Below the pieces are notes generated by a model. The model had not been told where the DNA came from and searched no databases. It worked only from the letters and a program-made list of their open reading frames with translations. Shown here piece by piece: positions 45,914 through 55,146 of a DNA stretch of 64,000 nt (positions are counted from its first letter, which is position 1; each line of letters begins with the position of its first letter). Source of the stretch: Anaerolineales bacterium UBA2181 (GTDB taxonomy: Bacteria; Chloroflexota; Anaerolineae; Promineifilales; UBA4811); the NCBI GenBank assembly GCA_002328075.1, contig DCVT01000042.1:1-64000 (forward strand), read 5' to 3'. The translations under genes were made by a program, and so were the position numbers.

Positions 45914-47212
45914 CTACAAGGTAGCAGGAGGCCCCTCCGCCGGCCGGGGAAGGATCATTCCTCCCTCCGACAACACAAGAACGCGCGGAAAAGCGTCCAA
46001 TTCGCCAAGCGCGGCAATGATGGCGCTGGCGGCGTCAGTAAACGGCACCATGCTGCACCGACGCACCTGTTCAGGTGGGAGGTCGGACACGAGGTACACC
46101 CGAGCGCGTTGAAGGGCGGTGGCAAACCCCGCCGCTTTGTGCCCGCCCAGGGCAAATCTCTCCTGAATCCGCTGCAAGATCTCTGCCGGGCCAGAGGCGC
46201 CGAGCATCCAGCTCTCAAAGGTGCTGTTTCCAAAGCCCTCGCTACACTCGGCCAGCAGCACGACGATTCCGCCGGGGCGCACCCCGCGGACGGCATTGTC
46301 CAGTGCCTTCTGGGCCTGGTATAGGTTGATGTCCTTGGGGTGACCGCCGGCGCTGACCAACACCAGGTCGGCCGGCTGGGCAATCGGCACTATCCCCCGA
46401 TCGGCAACCCATTGGCAACCGCACCGATGGGCAAGATTTACGTCGCCCGCCACCGCCTGCGATATCTGATGCCGGCCGTCCAACAGCACATTCAGGATGA
46501 GGTCTACGCCCACCAGGGCTGTGCCCTCCTCCAGATCGGCACGAACCGGGTTCCCGTCCAGGCGGCCCGCGGCCACGCCAGGCTGTGCCATCAGGGCATG
46601 GTTAGCCTGGATAGTCCCTGCAGAGGCGCAACCGGGCAGAATTGCTTTGGCCCCGCCCGAGAAACCGGCAAACCAGTGCAGTTCCAGGTTGCCCAGGCAT
46701 ATTCGGCGGTCGGCCTCCACGACCGGGCGAAACAGCTCTACCGGTGTGCCGCGGGAAGTGATACCCAACCGCACCACGTCGGTCGGATCGTGGTTGATAA
46801 CCGGTACCTTGGCAGCTACCACTGGACTGACTGCCCGCTCAATCTCCGCAGAGGTCATGGGACGATGGAGTCCCAGGGCCATCACCACGGTCACCGATTG
46901 CTCCGCGACGCCGGCCGACCAGAGTTCCTCCAACACCGGCGGCAGCAACTGGTTCGATGGGCAGGGACGAGTGGCATCGCTGGTGACGATGACTACCCGC
47001 TCGCCGGGACGCACCAGGTCCCGCAGGGGCGGGCAGCCGATCGGCCGGGCCAACGCCTGACGCACCGCCTCCGCGGGGTCCGTCTGCAAAGCTGTCGGCG
47101 GTACTTGCAGAACCTGCAACAAGCAGGTCGCAGGCAAACAAACGGCAACGGATCGGCGCCCGTAAGGCAGTTTCACGAGACGATCGGTTGGCTTCATGGC
47201 ATTGGTCTGCAT
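45914..47212 (-). CDS. LarA-family nickel-dependent racemase
   Basis: The 432-residue protein carries every key LarA residue: D79/R82 in TSDATRP, H116 in ALGLHRPM, H179 in LELHWFAGFSGG, K189 in GGAKAILPG (the lysine that binds the nickel-pincer nucleotide) and H205 in IQANHAL (nickel ligand). LarA homologues racemise or epimerise various alpha-hydroxy acids, so lactate is not assured. A LarE gene is encoded 26 kb away; LarB and LarC are not in the window. The start may be ATG 47212 or 47197; neither has a good ribosome binding site. The gene follows the methyltransferase gene by 109 bases on the same strand. Confidence 0.85.
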   Translation of the reverse strand: MQTNAMKPTDRLVKLPYGRRSVAVCLPATCLLQVLQVPPTALQTDPAEAVRQALARPIGCPPLRDLVRPGERVVIVTSDATRPCPSNQLLPPVLEELWSAGVAEQSVTVVMALGLHRPMTSAEIERAVSPVVAAKVPVINHDPTDVVRLGITSRGTPVELFRPVVEADRRICLGNLELHWFAGFSGGAKAILPGCASAGTIQANHALMAQPGVAAGRLDGNPVRADLEEGTALVGVDLILNVLLDGRHQISQAVAGDVNLAHRCGCQWVADRGIVPIAQPADLVLVSAGGHPKDINLYQAQKALDNAVRGVRPGGIVVLLAECSEGFGNSTFESWMLGASGPAEILQRIQERFALGGHKAAGFATALQRARVYLVSDLPPEQVRRCSMVPFTDAASAIIAALGELDAFPRVLVLSEGGMILPRPAEGPPATL

Positions 47213-47277
47213 AGCAGACTGAGGGACCGTTTCGACCCGGGAAAGGGAGTCACCCTTTGTCTGGCTGCTGGCGGCAA

Positions 47278-47304
47278 CTGCCTTGCCGGCGACGGCAAGG
47301 GCAG
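47278..47304 (-). terminator. GC-rich hairpin after the methyltransferase gene
   Basis: CTGCC-TTGCCG pairs with CGGCAA-GGGCAG around a GCGA loop (one bulged base), 17 bases beyond the methyltransferase stop. There is no U-tract, so it may attenuate rather than end transcription into the LarA-family gene. Confidence 0.35.
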
Positions 47305-47321
47305 GTGGCGATAGGGTCGTG

Positions 47322-48173
47322 CTATGCTTTCAATTTCTGCTGGATCCGGTACATGCCGATGTAACGACCGGCAAAGTCGTCCCGGCCCAGCAACAGCTCG
47401 GTCGCCCGAATGGCCAATCCGAGTTTTTCCGGATCGGTGATCATGCAGGTGGCGCCGGCCTGGATGCTCAGGGCCAGAAACGCCTGGTTGATGATGGGCC
47501 GCTCAGGGAGACCGAATGAGACGTTGGTGGCTCCCAGGCTGACATTGACGCCCAGGCGGTGCCGCACCAGCCGGATTGTCTCCAGCGTAACCCGGCCGGC
47601 GTAGGAATCCGCCCCCACGGTCAATACCAGCGGGTCAATCAGAATGTCCTCGACCGGTATACCAAGCTGGGCGGCGCGCTCGACTATCCGCTCAGCAATG
47701 GCAACCCGAGCTTCGGCCTCGGGCGGAATGCCCTTGTCATCCATCGTCAGGCCAATCACCGCTGCGCCCCGCTGTTTGACCAGGGGCAAGACGTTTTGGA
47801 GTGAACTCTCTTCACCATTGACCGAGTTCACCAGCGGCTTGCCCGGAGCCACCAGAAGAGCTGCTTCCAGCGCTTGCGGGTTGGGCGTGTCGATGCATAA
47901 AGGCAAAGCGACCTCAGCCGCGACCGCCTGGATGACCTGAGGCAGCAGGGCGACGTCATCCACACCAGGCACGCCGACGTTGACGTCCAACAAGTCGGCC
48001 CCAGCCGCTGCCTGCTGGCGCGCCAGACTGCGCACATAATCCAGGTCCATGTCCCGCAAGGCCTCCGCCAAGCGCTTGCGGCCGGTGGGGTTGATCCTCT
48101 CGCCGATCATGACGACCGGACCTTCCGTGTTGATGACTAGCTGTTTGGTGCTGCTCCTGACGATGGTCTTCAC
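47322..48173 (-). CDS. Methyltetrahydrofolate:corrinoid methyltransferase-like (pterin-binding domain) protein
   Basis: The protein has 283 residues from GTG 48173 (AAGGA 11 bases upstream). It is a single pterin-binding TIM barrel of the AcsE/MetH/MtrH type: MIGERINPTGR, then GADLLDVNVGVPGVDD, PLCIDTPNPQALEAAL, PLVNSVNGEE, ILIDPLVLTVG and LGATNVSFGLPERP. It likely moves a methyl group between methyl-THF and a corrinoid protein, but no corrinoid protein gene is adjacent. Dihydropteroate synthase is the alternative, made less likely by the NSVNGE and GLPERP motifs. The gene has its own promoter at 48281-48309. Confidence 0.8.
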   Translation of the reverse strand: MKTIVRSSTKQLVINTEGPVVMIGERINPTGRKRLAEALRDMDLDYVRSLARQQAAAGADLLDVNVGVPGVDDVALLPQVIQAVAAEVALPLCIDTPNPQALEAALLVAPGKPLVNSVNGEESSLQNVLPLVKQRGAAVIGLTMDDKGIPPEAEARVAIAERIVERAAQLGIPVEDILIDPLVLTVGADSYAGRVTLETIRLVRHRLGVNVSLGATNVSFGLPERPIINQAFLALSIQAGATCMITDPEKLGLAIRATELLLGRDDFAGRYIGMYRIQQKLKA

Positions 48174-48280
48174 GGTTTTGTCATCCTTTCCACTCCGCAG
48201 GTTGATCGCCCGGCTCTTGGAGTTGGAGACCGCGGACCGGCACGGTCTCGGTCCCGCTGGCCCACTGGCTCAGCCAGCTT

Positions 48281-48309
48281 AGTATGAATCACATGCCGAA
48301 ATACGTCAA
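48281..48309 (-). promoter_or_regulatory. Promoter of the methyltransferase gene
   Basis: Minus strand: TTGACG (48309-48304), 17-base spacer, CATACT (48286-48281). Its first ten and last seven bases are identical to those of the promoter at 52726-52754. Confidence 0.6.
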
Positions 48310-48372
48310 GGCCCGTTCGAGCCGTTTTGTTGCATGTCATCCCACACTCGACGGTGCAAGGCGTGCCAGACG

Positions 48373-48381
48373 TGGTATTAT
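48373..48381 (+). promoter_or_regulatory. Extended -10 promoter of the M42 peptidase gene
   Basis: TGG followed directly by TATTAT (48376-48381) makes an extended -10 element, 40 bases before ATG 48422. The -35 region is weak. Confidence 0.5.
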
Positions 48382-48421
48382 CTGGATCCAGTCCAACTGC
48401 ACACACAGCGCAAGGAGAACC

Positions 48422-49477
48422 ATGAATGACGCCAGTCAACACCCTGCAATTCGCCTGTTTGTCGACCTGTTGGCGGTACCGGCACCGCCTGGCCGCGAGG
48501 AACAGCTCGCCGGCGTGATCTGTGACAAACTGGACGGTTGGGGGATCACCCACCAGGTCGACCCGGCTGGAAACGTGCTGGTTCGCATCGAGGGACAGGA
48601 GCCGGAGGCCTCATTATGCTGCCTGGCAGCACACATGGACGAAATCGCCGTGGTGGTCAACCGGGTGGAGCCGGACGGAACGCTGCGCGTGGAACGATTG
48701 GGGGGATTGCACCCGTGGAAATTGGGTGAGGGTCCGATTCAGATTCTGGGCGATTGTGAGACGGTCCTGGGTATCGTCTCGCTGGGATCGGGTCACGTCC
48801 CGGGCGCCGCCAGCCAGGTGGTGACCTGGCAGGAGGCGCGCGTGCTCACCGGCGTTTCCCCGGAGCGGTTGGCGGTGGCCGGAGTTCGGCCGGGCTCAAC
48901 GGCCGTGCCCATACGGGAAGGGCGGGGGCCGTTCTTCCTGGGCGATGCCACCGACCCGCTGGTCGCAGCCTGGACGTTCGATGACCGGATGGGAGTGGTA
49001 GCCCTGTTACGGTTGCTGGAGACGATGACGCGCGAGTCCATCCGTCCCCGACGGCCCACCCTGGTGGCCTTTACGGTTCACGAAGAGGACGGCAGTTTTG
49101 GCGCCAAGGCGTTGGCTCTCCGGGAGCAACCGGAGGTCTTTATTGCGCTGGATGGGTGTCCCATGCCGCCCGGCGCGCCGCTGCTGCTGGACGGGCGGCC
49201 CGGCGTCTGGTCCAAAGATCGCCTGGCTCCCTATGATCATCGTCTGCTAGGCGCTCTTGGGGCTGCCGCCCGTCGGGCCGGCACAGAGCTCCAACCGGTG
49301 GTGTATGACACGGCTGCCAGCGATGCCAGTCTGGTCTACGCGGCCGGGGGCGCCTATCGGATTGCCTGTTTCGGTCACGTCCGGGATAACAGCCACGGTT
49401 TCGAGGTCTCCCGGTTGTCCGTGTTCGACAATGTCTGGCGCACCCTGGTGGAATTCGTGCGAGGCTGGGAGGATTAG
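48422..49477 (+). CDS. M42-family metallopeptidase (aminopeptidase)
   Basis: From ATG 48422, behind AAGGAG, the protein has 351 residues, the usual length. The dinuclear metal site of M42 is complete: H71 and D73 in AAHMDEIA, D187 in TFDDRMG, the catalytic E221/E222 in VHEEDGS, D244 in ALDGCPMP, and the final His in FGHVRDNSHGFE. These enzymes assemble into tetrahedral dodecamers in the cytosol and trim peptides. Some are annotated as endoglucanase because of an old misassignment. The gene is divergent from the methyltransferase and ends 4 bases from the convergent AOR gene. Confidence 0.85.
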   Translation: MNDASQHPAIRLFVDLLAVPAPPGREEQLAGVICDKLDGWGITHQVDPAGNVLVRIEGQEPEASLCCLAAHMDEIAVVVNRVEPDGTLRVERLGGLHPWKLGEGPIQILGDCETVLGIVSLGSGHVPGAASQVVTWQEARVLTGVSPERLAVAGVRPGSTAVPIREGRGPFFLGDATDPLVAAWTFDDRMGVVALLRLLETMTRESIRPRRPTLVAFTVHEEDGSFGAKALALREQPEVFIALDGCPMPPGAPLLLDGRPGVWSKDRLAPYDHRLLGALGAAARRAGTELQPVVYDTAASDASLVYAAGGAYRIACFGHVRDNSHGFEVSRLSVFDNVWRTLVEFVRGWED

Positions 49478-49481
49478 ACCG

Positions 49482-51335
49482 TCAAGCGGTCGCGTCGATT
49501 CCCAACTGGCGTAACCGCTCCGTGCCCGGCCGTCCATGTTCGTCCCAACCGCGCAGCCGGTAGTAGATGGGCAGCATGGCCGCCAGGTTCGGTAGCACCC
49601 CGGCTGCCTCGCCCGTTGGTCGCGGTTCGGTCAGCAACCGAGGGGGCAGGGTGTCGTCCGCCGCGGTCACACCTAAACGCAGGTTGATGAGCCGTTTGAG
49701 TTGAAACAGCCGGTCACCCGCGGTCAGAACATCGTCCGGGGTCCATTCCCATCCCAGCGCGTTGTTGACGATTTCGACCAACCGTTCCGGGCCGACCTGG
49801 GCCTTGATGATGAATTTGCATAACCCCAGCGGGTTAAAGACCCCAGTGTAGTTCTGCCAGTCGTACGCCATCCGGGCCTGCGCTTCGCCCGATGCGTGGT
49901 AGGGCACAGTGTCCCCGTACCCGAGGTCGGGAAGGTTGAGCCCGTAGCCGTTCCAATAGCTCAATGCCTCCAGGTGACAACCGCCGCGGACGGCGGTGGC
50001 ATAATTGACGGCCATGCTGACAAAAGCGCGCGGGTCGTGGTATGCTACCTCCATCCCCTTGACGTGCACGGCCAAATCCTCTGCCCCGTTGCCGATAGCG
50101 ATTGCGGCCGTTCGCACCCCTTCTCCCAACAGGGTACCGATGTCCTCCCGTAGTGCGATCTTGTGCACCATGGCAACCATGGCAGCCGCATCACCAAACC
50201 GCAGCATGACGCCGCCGGTGTCCGCGTCGCTGATTAACCCCTTTTCGAATGCTTCCATGGCAAAGGCAATGGCATTCGAGGTCGAGATGGTGTCCAGGCC
50301 GTATCGGTTACAGAGCGAGTTAGCCAGCGATAGGGCGCCCAGGTCCGAAACCTGGCAGCTGCCGCCAAAACCGGCGATGGTCTCATATTCCAGCCCCTTG
50401 CCTCGCGGGCTGCGGAACTCGCCTTCCTGTACCTCTTCCTGGTGGCCGCAGCCGATGGGGCAGGCGAAGCAGTGGGTGTGCTTGACCTTGATGCTCTGGT
50501 GGATGGTCTGGCCGGAGATCTTGGTGACCTCCGGCCAGTTTCCCAATGTCCAGTTGCGCAAGGCCATGTCGCCCTTGATCTCGGTCGCCACGACGCCGCC
50601 CGACGTGCCGTAGGCGCTCATTCCGATTGAAGCCTGTTTGATGTCCGCGTTTTGCGTTCTGATCACCTGACGGAACCGCTCTGGGTCAGGATAGGATGGT
50701 TTGGCGTTCCCGCGCAGCACGATGGCCTTGAGATGCTTGCTGCCCATGAGAGCTCCCATGCCCCCGCGTCCGGCCGTGCGGACCAGGTCTGCGGGGCCGT
50801 TGAGCACACCGGCTATGCGGACCAGGCGCTCTCCGGCCTGCCCGATGCCGGCGATTTGGGCGCGCGGGTCGGTCTCCTGCGCCAGCAGCTCGGCCGTCCG
50901 GAAATAGTCCTGGCCCCACAGATGGGAAGCGTCCCGCAACTCGATGCGATCCCGTGTGCCGTCGATCCACAAGAAGACCGGATGGGCGGACCGGCCGGTG
51001 ATGAGGAGCCCGTCATAGTTGCACCGCCGCAATTCGGCGCCCCAATAGTTGCCTACGTTGGCTTCGTTCCAGATGCCGGTCAGCGGCGACCGGCCGCACC
51101 ACGAGGTCCGGCAGCCTGTAGGTGCAAAGGTGCCCGTGAGGAGGCCGTTGAAAACCAAGAGCGGGCTTGCCGGCGCCAGCGGGTCCAGAGAGGGCGACAT
51201 CTGGTCGTAGTACAGCCGGGCCGCCATCCCCGACCCCAACAACCAGGTGCGGACGTCTGCCTCGTCCAGGTAGAGATCTGACCAGTCGCCCAGGCTCAGG
51301 TCGACTTGCAGGTACCGGCCAGCGTAGACTGTCAT
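49482..51335 (-). CDS. Tungsten-dependent aldehyde:ferredoxin oxidoreductase (AOR family), copy 1
   Basis: The 617-residue protein starts at ATG 51335 behind GAGGAGG. The [4Fe-4S] ligands are C289-x2-C292-x3-C296 (HCFACPIGC) with the distant fourth Cys in NPLGLCKFI. The tungstopterin-binding landmarks TGRGGMGALMGSKHLKA and EYETIAGFG are present. AOR enzymes oxidise aldehydes to acids with ferredoxin, anaerobically, in the cytosol. It follows a class III aminotransferase by 50 bases on the same strand, which suggests the aldehyde comes from a transaminated amine. Copy 2 of this module begins at 62411. The physiological aldehyde is unknown. Confidence 0.85.
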   Translation of the reverse strand: MTVYAGRYLQVDLSLGDWSDLYLDEADVRTWLLGSGMAARLYYDQMSPSLDPLAPASPLLVFNGLLTGTFAPTGCRTSWCGRSPLTGIWNEANVGNYWGAELRRCNYDGLLITGRSAHPVFLWIDGTRDRIELRDASHLWGQDYFRTAELLAQETDPRAQIAGIGQAGERLVRIAGVLNGPADLVRTAGRGGMGALMGSKHLKAIVLRGNAKPSYPDPERFRQVIRTQNADIKQASIGMSAYGTSGGVVATEIKGDMALRNWTLGNWPEVTKISGQTIHQSIKVKHTHCFACPIGCGHQEEVQEGEFRSPRGKGLEYETIAGFGGSCQVSDLGALSLANSLCNRYGLDTISTSNAIAFAMEAFEKGLISDADTGGVMLRFGDAAAMVAMVHKIALREDIGTLLGEGVRTAAIAIGNGAEDLAVHVKGMEVAYHDPRAFVSMAVNYATAVRGGCHLEALSYWNGYGLNLPDLGYGDTVPYHASGEAQARMAYDWQNYTGVFNPLGLCKFIIKAQVGPERLVEIVNNALGWEWTPDDVLTAGDRLFQLKRLINLRLGVTAADDTLPPRLLTEPRPTGEAAGVLPNLAAMLPIYYRLRGWDEHGRPGTERLRQLGIDATA

Positions 51336-51385
51336 TGAATGCCTCCTCTCATGGGCCCGAACCGCCGGGCGTACGGTGCCCGCGG

Positions 51386-52651
51386 TCAGGCAGCGACGGC
51401 CGCCAGGGCTCTTTCATAGATGCTCAGCGCCTCATCCAGGTGCGCATCGCTGATAATCAGTGGCGGAATCCAGCGGATCACGTTTCCATAGGTGCCGCAG
51501 GTTAACAGCATCAGCCCGTTGTCCAGGCAGTGGTGCCAGACCGCCTTGGCCGAAGCCTGATCCGGTTCGCCGGAGGCCGTCGTGAACTCGACGCCCACCA
51601 TCAGACCCAACCCCCGAACTTGGCCGATGACCGGGAAACGTTGCTGGAGCCCCTGAAGCGCTGCCTGCAGTTTCACACCCATCCGGGCGCTGTTCTCGAT
51701 GAGGCCTTCTTCACGCATGACTCGCACTGTGGCGGTGGCGGCGGCGCATCCCACTGCATTGCCACCATAGGTGCCGCCGTGTGAACCGGGCAGCCACCTT
51801 TCCATCAATTCGCGGCGGGCAGCGATGCCGCTCAGCGGGAATCCGGATGCCAGTCCTTTGGCCATGACAACAATGTCCGGAGCCAAACCAAAATGCTGGA
51901 AGGCAAACCATTGGCCGGTCCGGCCGAAACCTGACTGGATCTCGTCGGCGATGAGGAGGATGCTATTCTCGCGGGCGATCTCTTCCACTCCCTGGAGGAA
52001 ACCCTCACTGGGCACCACGTAACCGCCCTCACCCAAGATGGGTTCAATCAGGATGGCGGCCGTCTCTTCCGGCGCGGTCTGTGTGGCCAGCAGGTGCCGC
52101 AGCTGTTTGAGGCAGAACCGAGTTGTTTCCTTCTCCGACCACCCATAATGGTAGGCGTACGCGAACGGTGCGACAAACACCCCGGGCATCAACGGCTGGT
52201 AGCCTTTCCGGTAGATGGTGTTGGAGGTGTCTAGCGACATGGTGCCCACCGTGCGCCCGTGAAAACTGCCCTGAAAGACGATCAAGTTGGGGCGTCCGGT
52301 GGCGTTTCGCGCCAGTTTGAGCGAGGCCTCCACTGCCTCGGCGCCGCTGTTGCTAAAGAAATAGCAGTTCAGGTGCGGCGGAAAAACGCGTTGCAGTTCG
52401 GTTACCAGGTCAAGCATCGGCTGGTGATAGACCAGATTCGCCTGTCCGTGAATCAACTTGCCGATTTGCGCCTGGGCGGCCGCCACCACCTTGGGGTGGC
52501 AATGACCGGTGTTTGTGACGCCGATGCCGCAGGTAAAATCCAGGTACCGCCGTCCATCGGCCGAATAGATGAAAGCACCCTCGGCGTGATCCACGTGGAT
52601 CTGGGTGTACCGGTTCCAGACCGGCGAAAGGCTCTTTTTGGGATCGCTCAC
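51386..52651 (-). CDS. Class III aminotransferase (4-aminobutyrate/acetylornithine type), copy 1
   Basis: From GTG 52651, behind AAGGAGGT, the protein has 421 residues. The PLP fold is complete: GSFHGRTVG (phosphate region), IADEIQSGFGRTG with D236, the Schiff-base K265 in VMAKGLASGFP, and TYGGNAVGCAAA. Sequence style matches omega-amino acid aminotransferases (GabT, ArgD). It is the first gene of an operon with AOR copy 1, read from the promoter at 52726-52754. The substrate could be gamma-aminobutyrate, a diamine or another omega-amino acid. Confidence 0.85.
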   Translation of the reverse strand: MSDPKKSLSPVWNRYTQIHVDHAEGAFIYSADGRRYLDFTCGIGVTNTGHCHPKVVAAAQAQIGKLIHGQANLVYHQPMLDLVTELQRVFPPHLNCYFFSNSGAEAVEASLKLARNATGRPNLIVFQGSFHGRTVGTMSLDTSNTIYRKGYQPLMPGVFVAPFAYAYHYGWSEKETTRFCLKQLRHLLATQTAPEETAAILIEPILGEGGYVVPSEGFLQGVEEIARENSILLIADEIQSGFGRTGQWFAFQHFGLAPDIVVMAKGLASGFPLSGIAARRELMERWLPGSHGGTYGGNAVGCAAATATVRVMREEGLIENSARMGVKLQAALQGLQQRFPVIGQVRGLGLMVGVEFTTASGEPDQASAKAVWHHCLDNGLMLLTCGTYGNVIRWIPPLIISDAHLDEALSIYERALAAVAA

Positions 52652-53240
52652 GATGACCTCCTTGCGAATCTTTGTTGGTTGCGCTCGGTTTCGTTCTGCA
52701 AACAGTCAATGTACCCTGTGTCACAAGTATGACCTGGCCACGGCAATACGTCAAGCCTGAGCGGCGGTAAGATCACCTGGCCGCGGCTGGCCAGCGAGAC
52801 GTTGTTCTCTGCAGCCATTCTCAAGACGCCCCCTGCTGCCGTTCAGGCGACTCGCGCCGAAGGCGGGCCGTGCCTGCGGCCGGTTTCCTATCCCGACGTC
52901 AAACAGGCGGAGCTGGCCGGTAGGGACCCGTCCGGCCAAACCGGGTTCAGTGAGTCGAATGGGTGGATTCCAGAGAACCGTCGGCGCTCCCAGGGTCGCA
53001 CAGAATCGCCCTGCTGTGGGTTGCGTTTCCGGCCGATTGCCTCGATAATTGCGGTCTGCGGTTCACTATCCGGATTGATATACGGTCATTCTTCTCCTCC
53101 ACCACCATGTCTCCAAGCCCCCTGCTCTTACTCTGCTTCGATCAATGGCGTGCGTGTCAAGGTTGGCGCAGGGCGCCTGCTTCAGGCGATCGGGTCTGGA
53201 ATACCGGACACCCGGTGGGGGTGTTAATCGAGGACCCGTC
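52652..53240. other. Intergenic region between divergent aminotransferase and MFS genes
   Basis: The 589 bases hold the aminotransferase promoter (52726-52754). The rest, 52755-53240, has no supported coding frame or RNA gene. A plus-strand promoter for the MFS gene could not be pinned down. Frames here are Arg/Pro-rich and lack ribosome binding sites. Confidence 0.45.
52726..52754 (-). promoter_or_regulatory. Promoter of aminotransferase-AOR operon (copy 1)
   Basis: Minus strand: TTGACG (52754-52749), 17-base spacer, CATACT (52731-52726), 75 bases before GTG 52651. Confidence 0.6.
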
Positions 53241-54566
53241 ATGGAGCTGAGGTTCGGTCGGCGACCGGCCCCGCACCGGCCGACGGCAGCGCCCGAGCCG
53301 GCCGAACTGGCAGCGTTGATTGAGCGCTATTTCCGGCGCAACTTTGTGGTCAACCTGCTAGATGGTGCGCTCTTTACGCTGGGGATGAGCTTTTTTGCCT
53401 ACAGCACCATTGTGCCGCTTTTCATCAGCAAACTCACGTCCAGCACCGTGCCGATCGCGCTGGCAGCCATGATCGCCCAGGGGGGCTGGATGTTGCCCCA
53501 GCTTTTCACTGCCAACTGGGCAGAGCAGATGCAACAGCGCAAGCCAGCCGTGGTCCGGTATTCACTGCTGCTGGAGCGGGTGCCAGTGTGGCTGATGATG
53601 GGGGCCGCCTTGCTGGCGAATCGGTCGGCAATCCTGGCCCTGGTGGTTTTCCTGCTGGCCTTTGCTCTCCGCGGGCTGGGTGGGGGCGCCGTCGGTCCCG
53701 CCTGGCTGGACATGATCGCCCGAATCATACCAGTGGAAAAGCGAGGCCGGTTGGTTGGACTCATGTTCTTCCTCGGCACCGGCAGTGGATTAGCCGGTTC
53801 AGTTCTCAGTGCCTGGTTTCTGGACCGGTACGCGTTCCCCTACAACTTTGCCCTCAATTTCGGGGTGGCAGCGGTCATCCAGATGCTGAGCTGGATCGTA
53901 CTGAATCAGGTGTATGAGCCAGAATGGCCGGCTAATCCGAGCCGCCAGAACCAGCGACAGTTCTTTGCCGGCCTGCTGCCCCTGCTTCAGGGGGACAAAG
54001 CCTTCCGCCGGTTCTTGTCGGCCCGCGGACTGATGTGCCTGGGGAACATGGGGGCCGGTTTTCTGGTCGTAGCTGCCGTGCAGCGGTGGAGCGTGCCCGA
54101 CAGCACCGTTGGCATCTATACCGGCGCTCAATTGCTGGGTCAGATGCTGGGCACCCCGGTTATCGGTTACCTGGCTGACCGGTTTGGTCACAAGCTTTCG
54201 CTGGAACTGAGTGCCTTTGCGTTTCTGCTGGCCTTTACTCTGGCCTGGCAGGCGACTGCTGCCGCCTGGTACTATGTGGTGTTTGTTCTGTTGGGCGTGG
54301 CAATGGGTGCGGTACTGGTCTCCGGCAGCATGTCGGCACTCGAGTATGCGACTCCGGACCGGCGGCCGACCTATGTTGGCATTGCCAATTCCGCGATGGG
54401 GGTCATCTACATGGCCGGTCCGCTGCTGGCGGTAGGCCTCGTCAGCGCGGGGTACGGGTTGATATTCGCGCTGAGCGCCGCCTTTAATCTACTGGCTCTG
54501 GTGGCGCTGGTTGCCTGGGTGCAGGACCCACGGTCGCCTGCCAGCGCGTCTCAGGTGCGACCCTAG
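53241..54566 (+). CDS. MFS transporter
   Basis: From ATG 53241 (GAGGA 8 bases upstream) the 441-residue protein has about 11-12 hydrophobic helices. The second half contains the MFS loop GYLADRFGHKLSLELS; the first-half equivalent is degenerate (NWAEQMQQRKP). The AWLDMIARIIPVEKRGRLVGLMF stretch is typical of prokaryotic MFS uptake permeases. It faces away from the aminotransferase-AOR operon and converges on the DUF35/thiolase operon, so it may import the substrate of that cluster. That link is by position only. Confidence 0.8.
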   Translation: MELRFGRRPAPHRPTAAPEPAELAALIERYFRRNFVVNLLDGALFTLGMSFFAYSTIVPLFISKLTSSTVPIALAAMIAQGGWMLPQLFTANWAEQMQQRKPAVVRYSLLLERVPVWLMMGAALLANRSAILALVVFLLAFALRGLGGGAVGPAWLDMIARIIPVEKRGRLVGLMFFLGTGSGLAGSVLSAWFLDRYAFPYNFALNFGVAAVIQMLSWIVLNQVYEPEWPANPSRQNQRQFFAGLLPLLQGDKAFRRFLSARGLMCLGNMGAGFLVVAAVQRWSVPDSTVGIYTGAQLLGQMLGTPVIGYLADRFGHKLSLELSAFAFLLAFTLAWQATAAAWYYVVFVLLGVAMGAVLVSGSMSALEYATPDRRPTYVGIANSAMGVIYMAGPLLAVGLVSAGYGLIFALSAAFNLLALVALVAWVQDPRSPASASQVRP

Positions 54567-54657
54567 CGCGAGGTGGACCGGCAGAGCAGTCACCGGGCAA
54601 TGTTCGAGCCGGTGTCAAACCGCCAATCCACCCCGCGCTCGGTCGGGGAATCGCGGA

Positions 54658-55137
54658 TCAAACCTGGATCGGCCGAAAGTGCCGGATGTCCAGGATGGAA
54701 CCCTCACGTTCAGCGGGATCCTTGAGGACCGCCTCTACCTCCATGCCGATGTAAACATCCTCTGGGTCGGTTTCGCCCAGATAGTGCACCAACCCTCCGT
54801 CGGAGCCATCCAACTGGACCAAAGCCAGAACGAGTGGCACCGCCAGCGGTTGGTCGTCGAGGTCCCAATACAGGATGGTGTAGGTCACAACCTGACCCTG
54901 GTTCTCCACCTGCACCCACTCGTCCAGCTCTGCAAAGCACCGCTCGCAAAACATGGTTGCTGGCACGTAGATCAGGTCGCATTCCGGGCAGCGAGTGCCC
55001 ATGAACTTGCCGTTCTCCTTCACTTCGCGAAAGAAGCGTTCGCCAGCGACGCCGGCCGTGTATCGGTTGGTAATGGGAATATCACCGTGCCAGGCGATGG
55101 CCTGGTGCACCTTGTCGGGCTTGTTGAGTATTGCCAC
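54658..55137 (-). CDS. Zn-ribbon/OB-fold DUF35 protein A (thiolase partner)
   Basis: The protein has 159 residues from GTG 55137, behind TAGGAGGT. The rubredoxin-like zinc ribbon C50-x2-C53...C64-x2-C67 precedes an OB-fold with the family ending EREGSILDIRHFRP. DUF35 proteins of this kind (ChsH2 is the studied example) bind acyl-CoA and form complexes with thiolase-like proteins. It is the last gene of the minus-strand thiolase operon, 9 bases after DUF35 protein B. Confidence 0.8.
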   Translation of the reverse strand: MAILNKPDKVHQAIAWHGDIPITNRYTAGVAGERFFREVKENGKFMGTRCPECDLIYVPATMFCERCFAELDEWVQVENQGQVVTYTILYWDLDDQPLAVPLVLALVQLDGSDGGLVHYLGETDPEDVYIGMEVEAVLKDPAEREGSILDIRHFRPIQV

Positions 55138-55146
55138 GCTGACCTC

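Noticed and set aside
53145..53240. Earlier start of the second MFS gene
   Set aside because: The added 32 residues are not membrane-protein-like, and GAGGA precedes ATG 53241.
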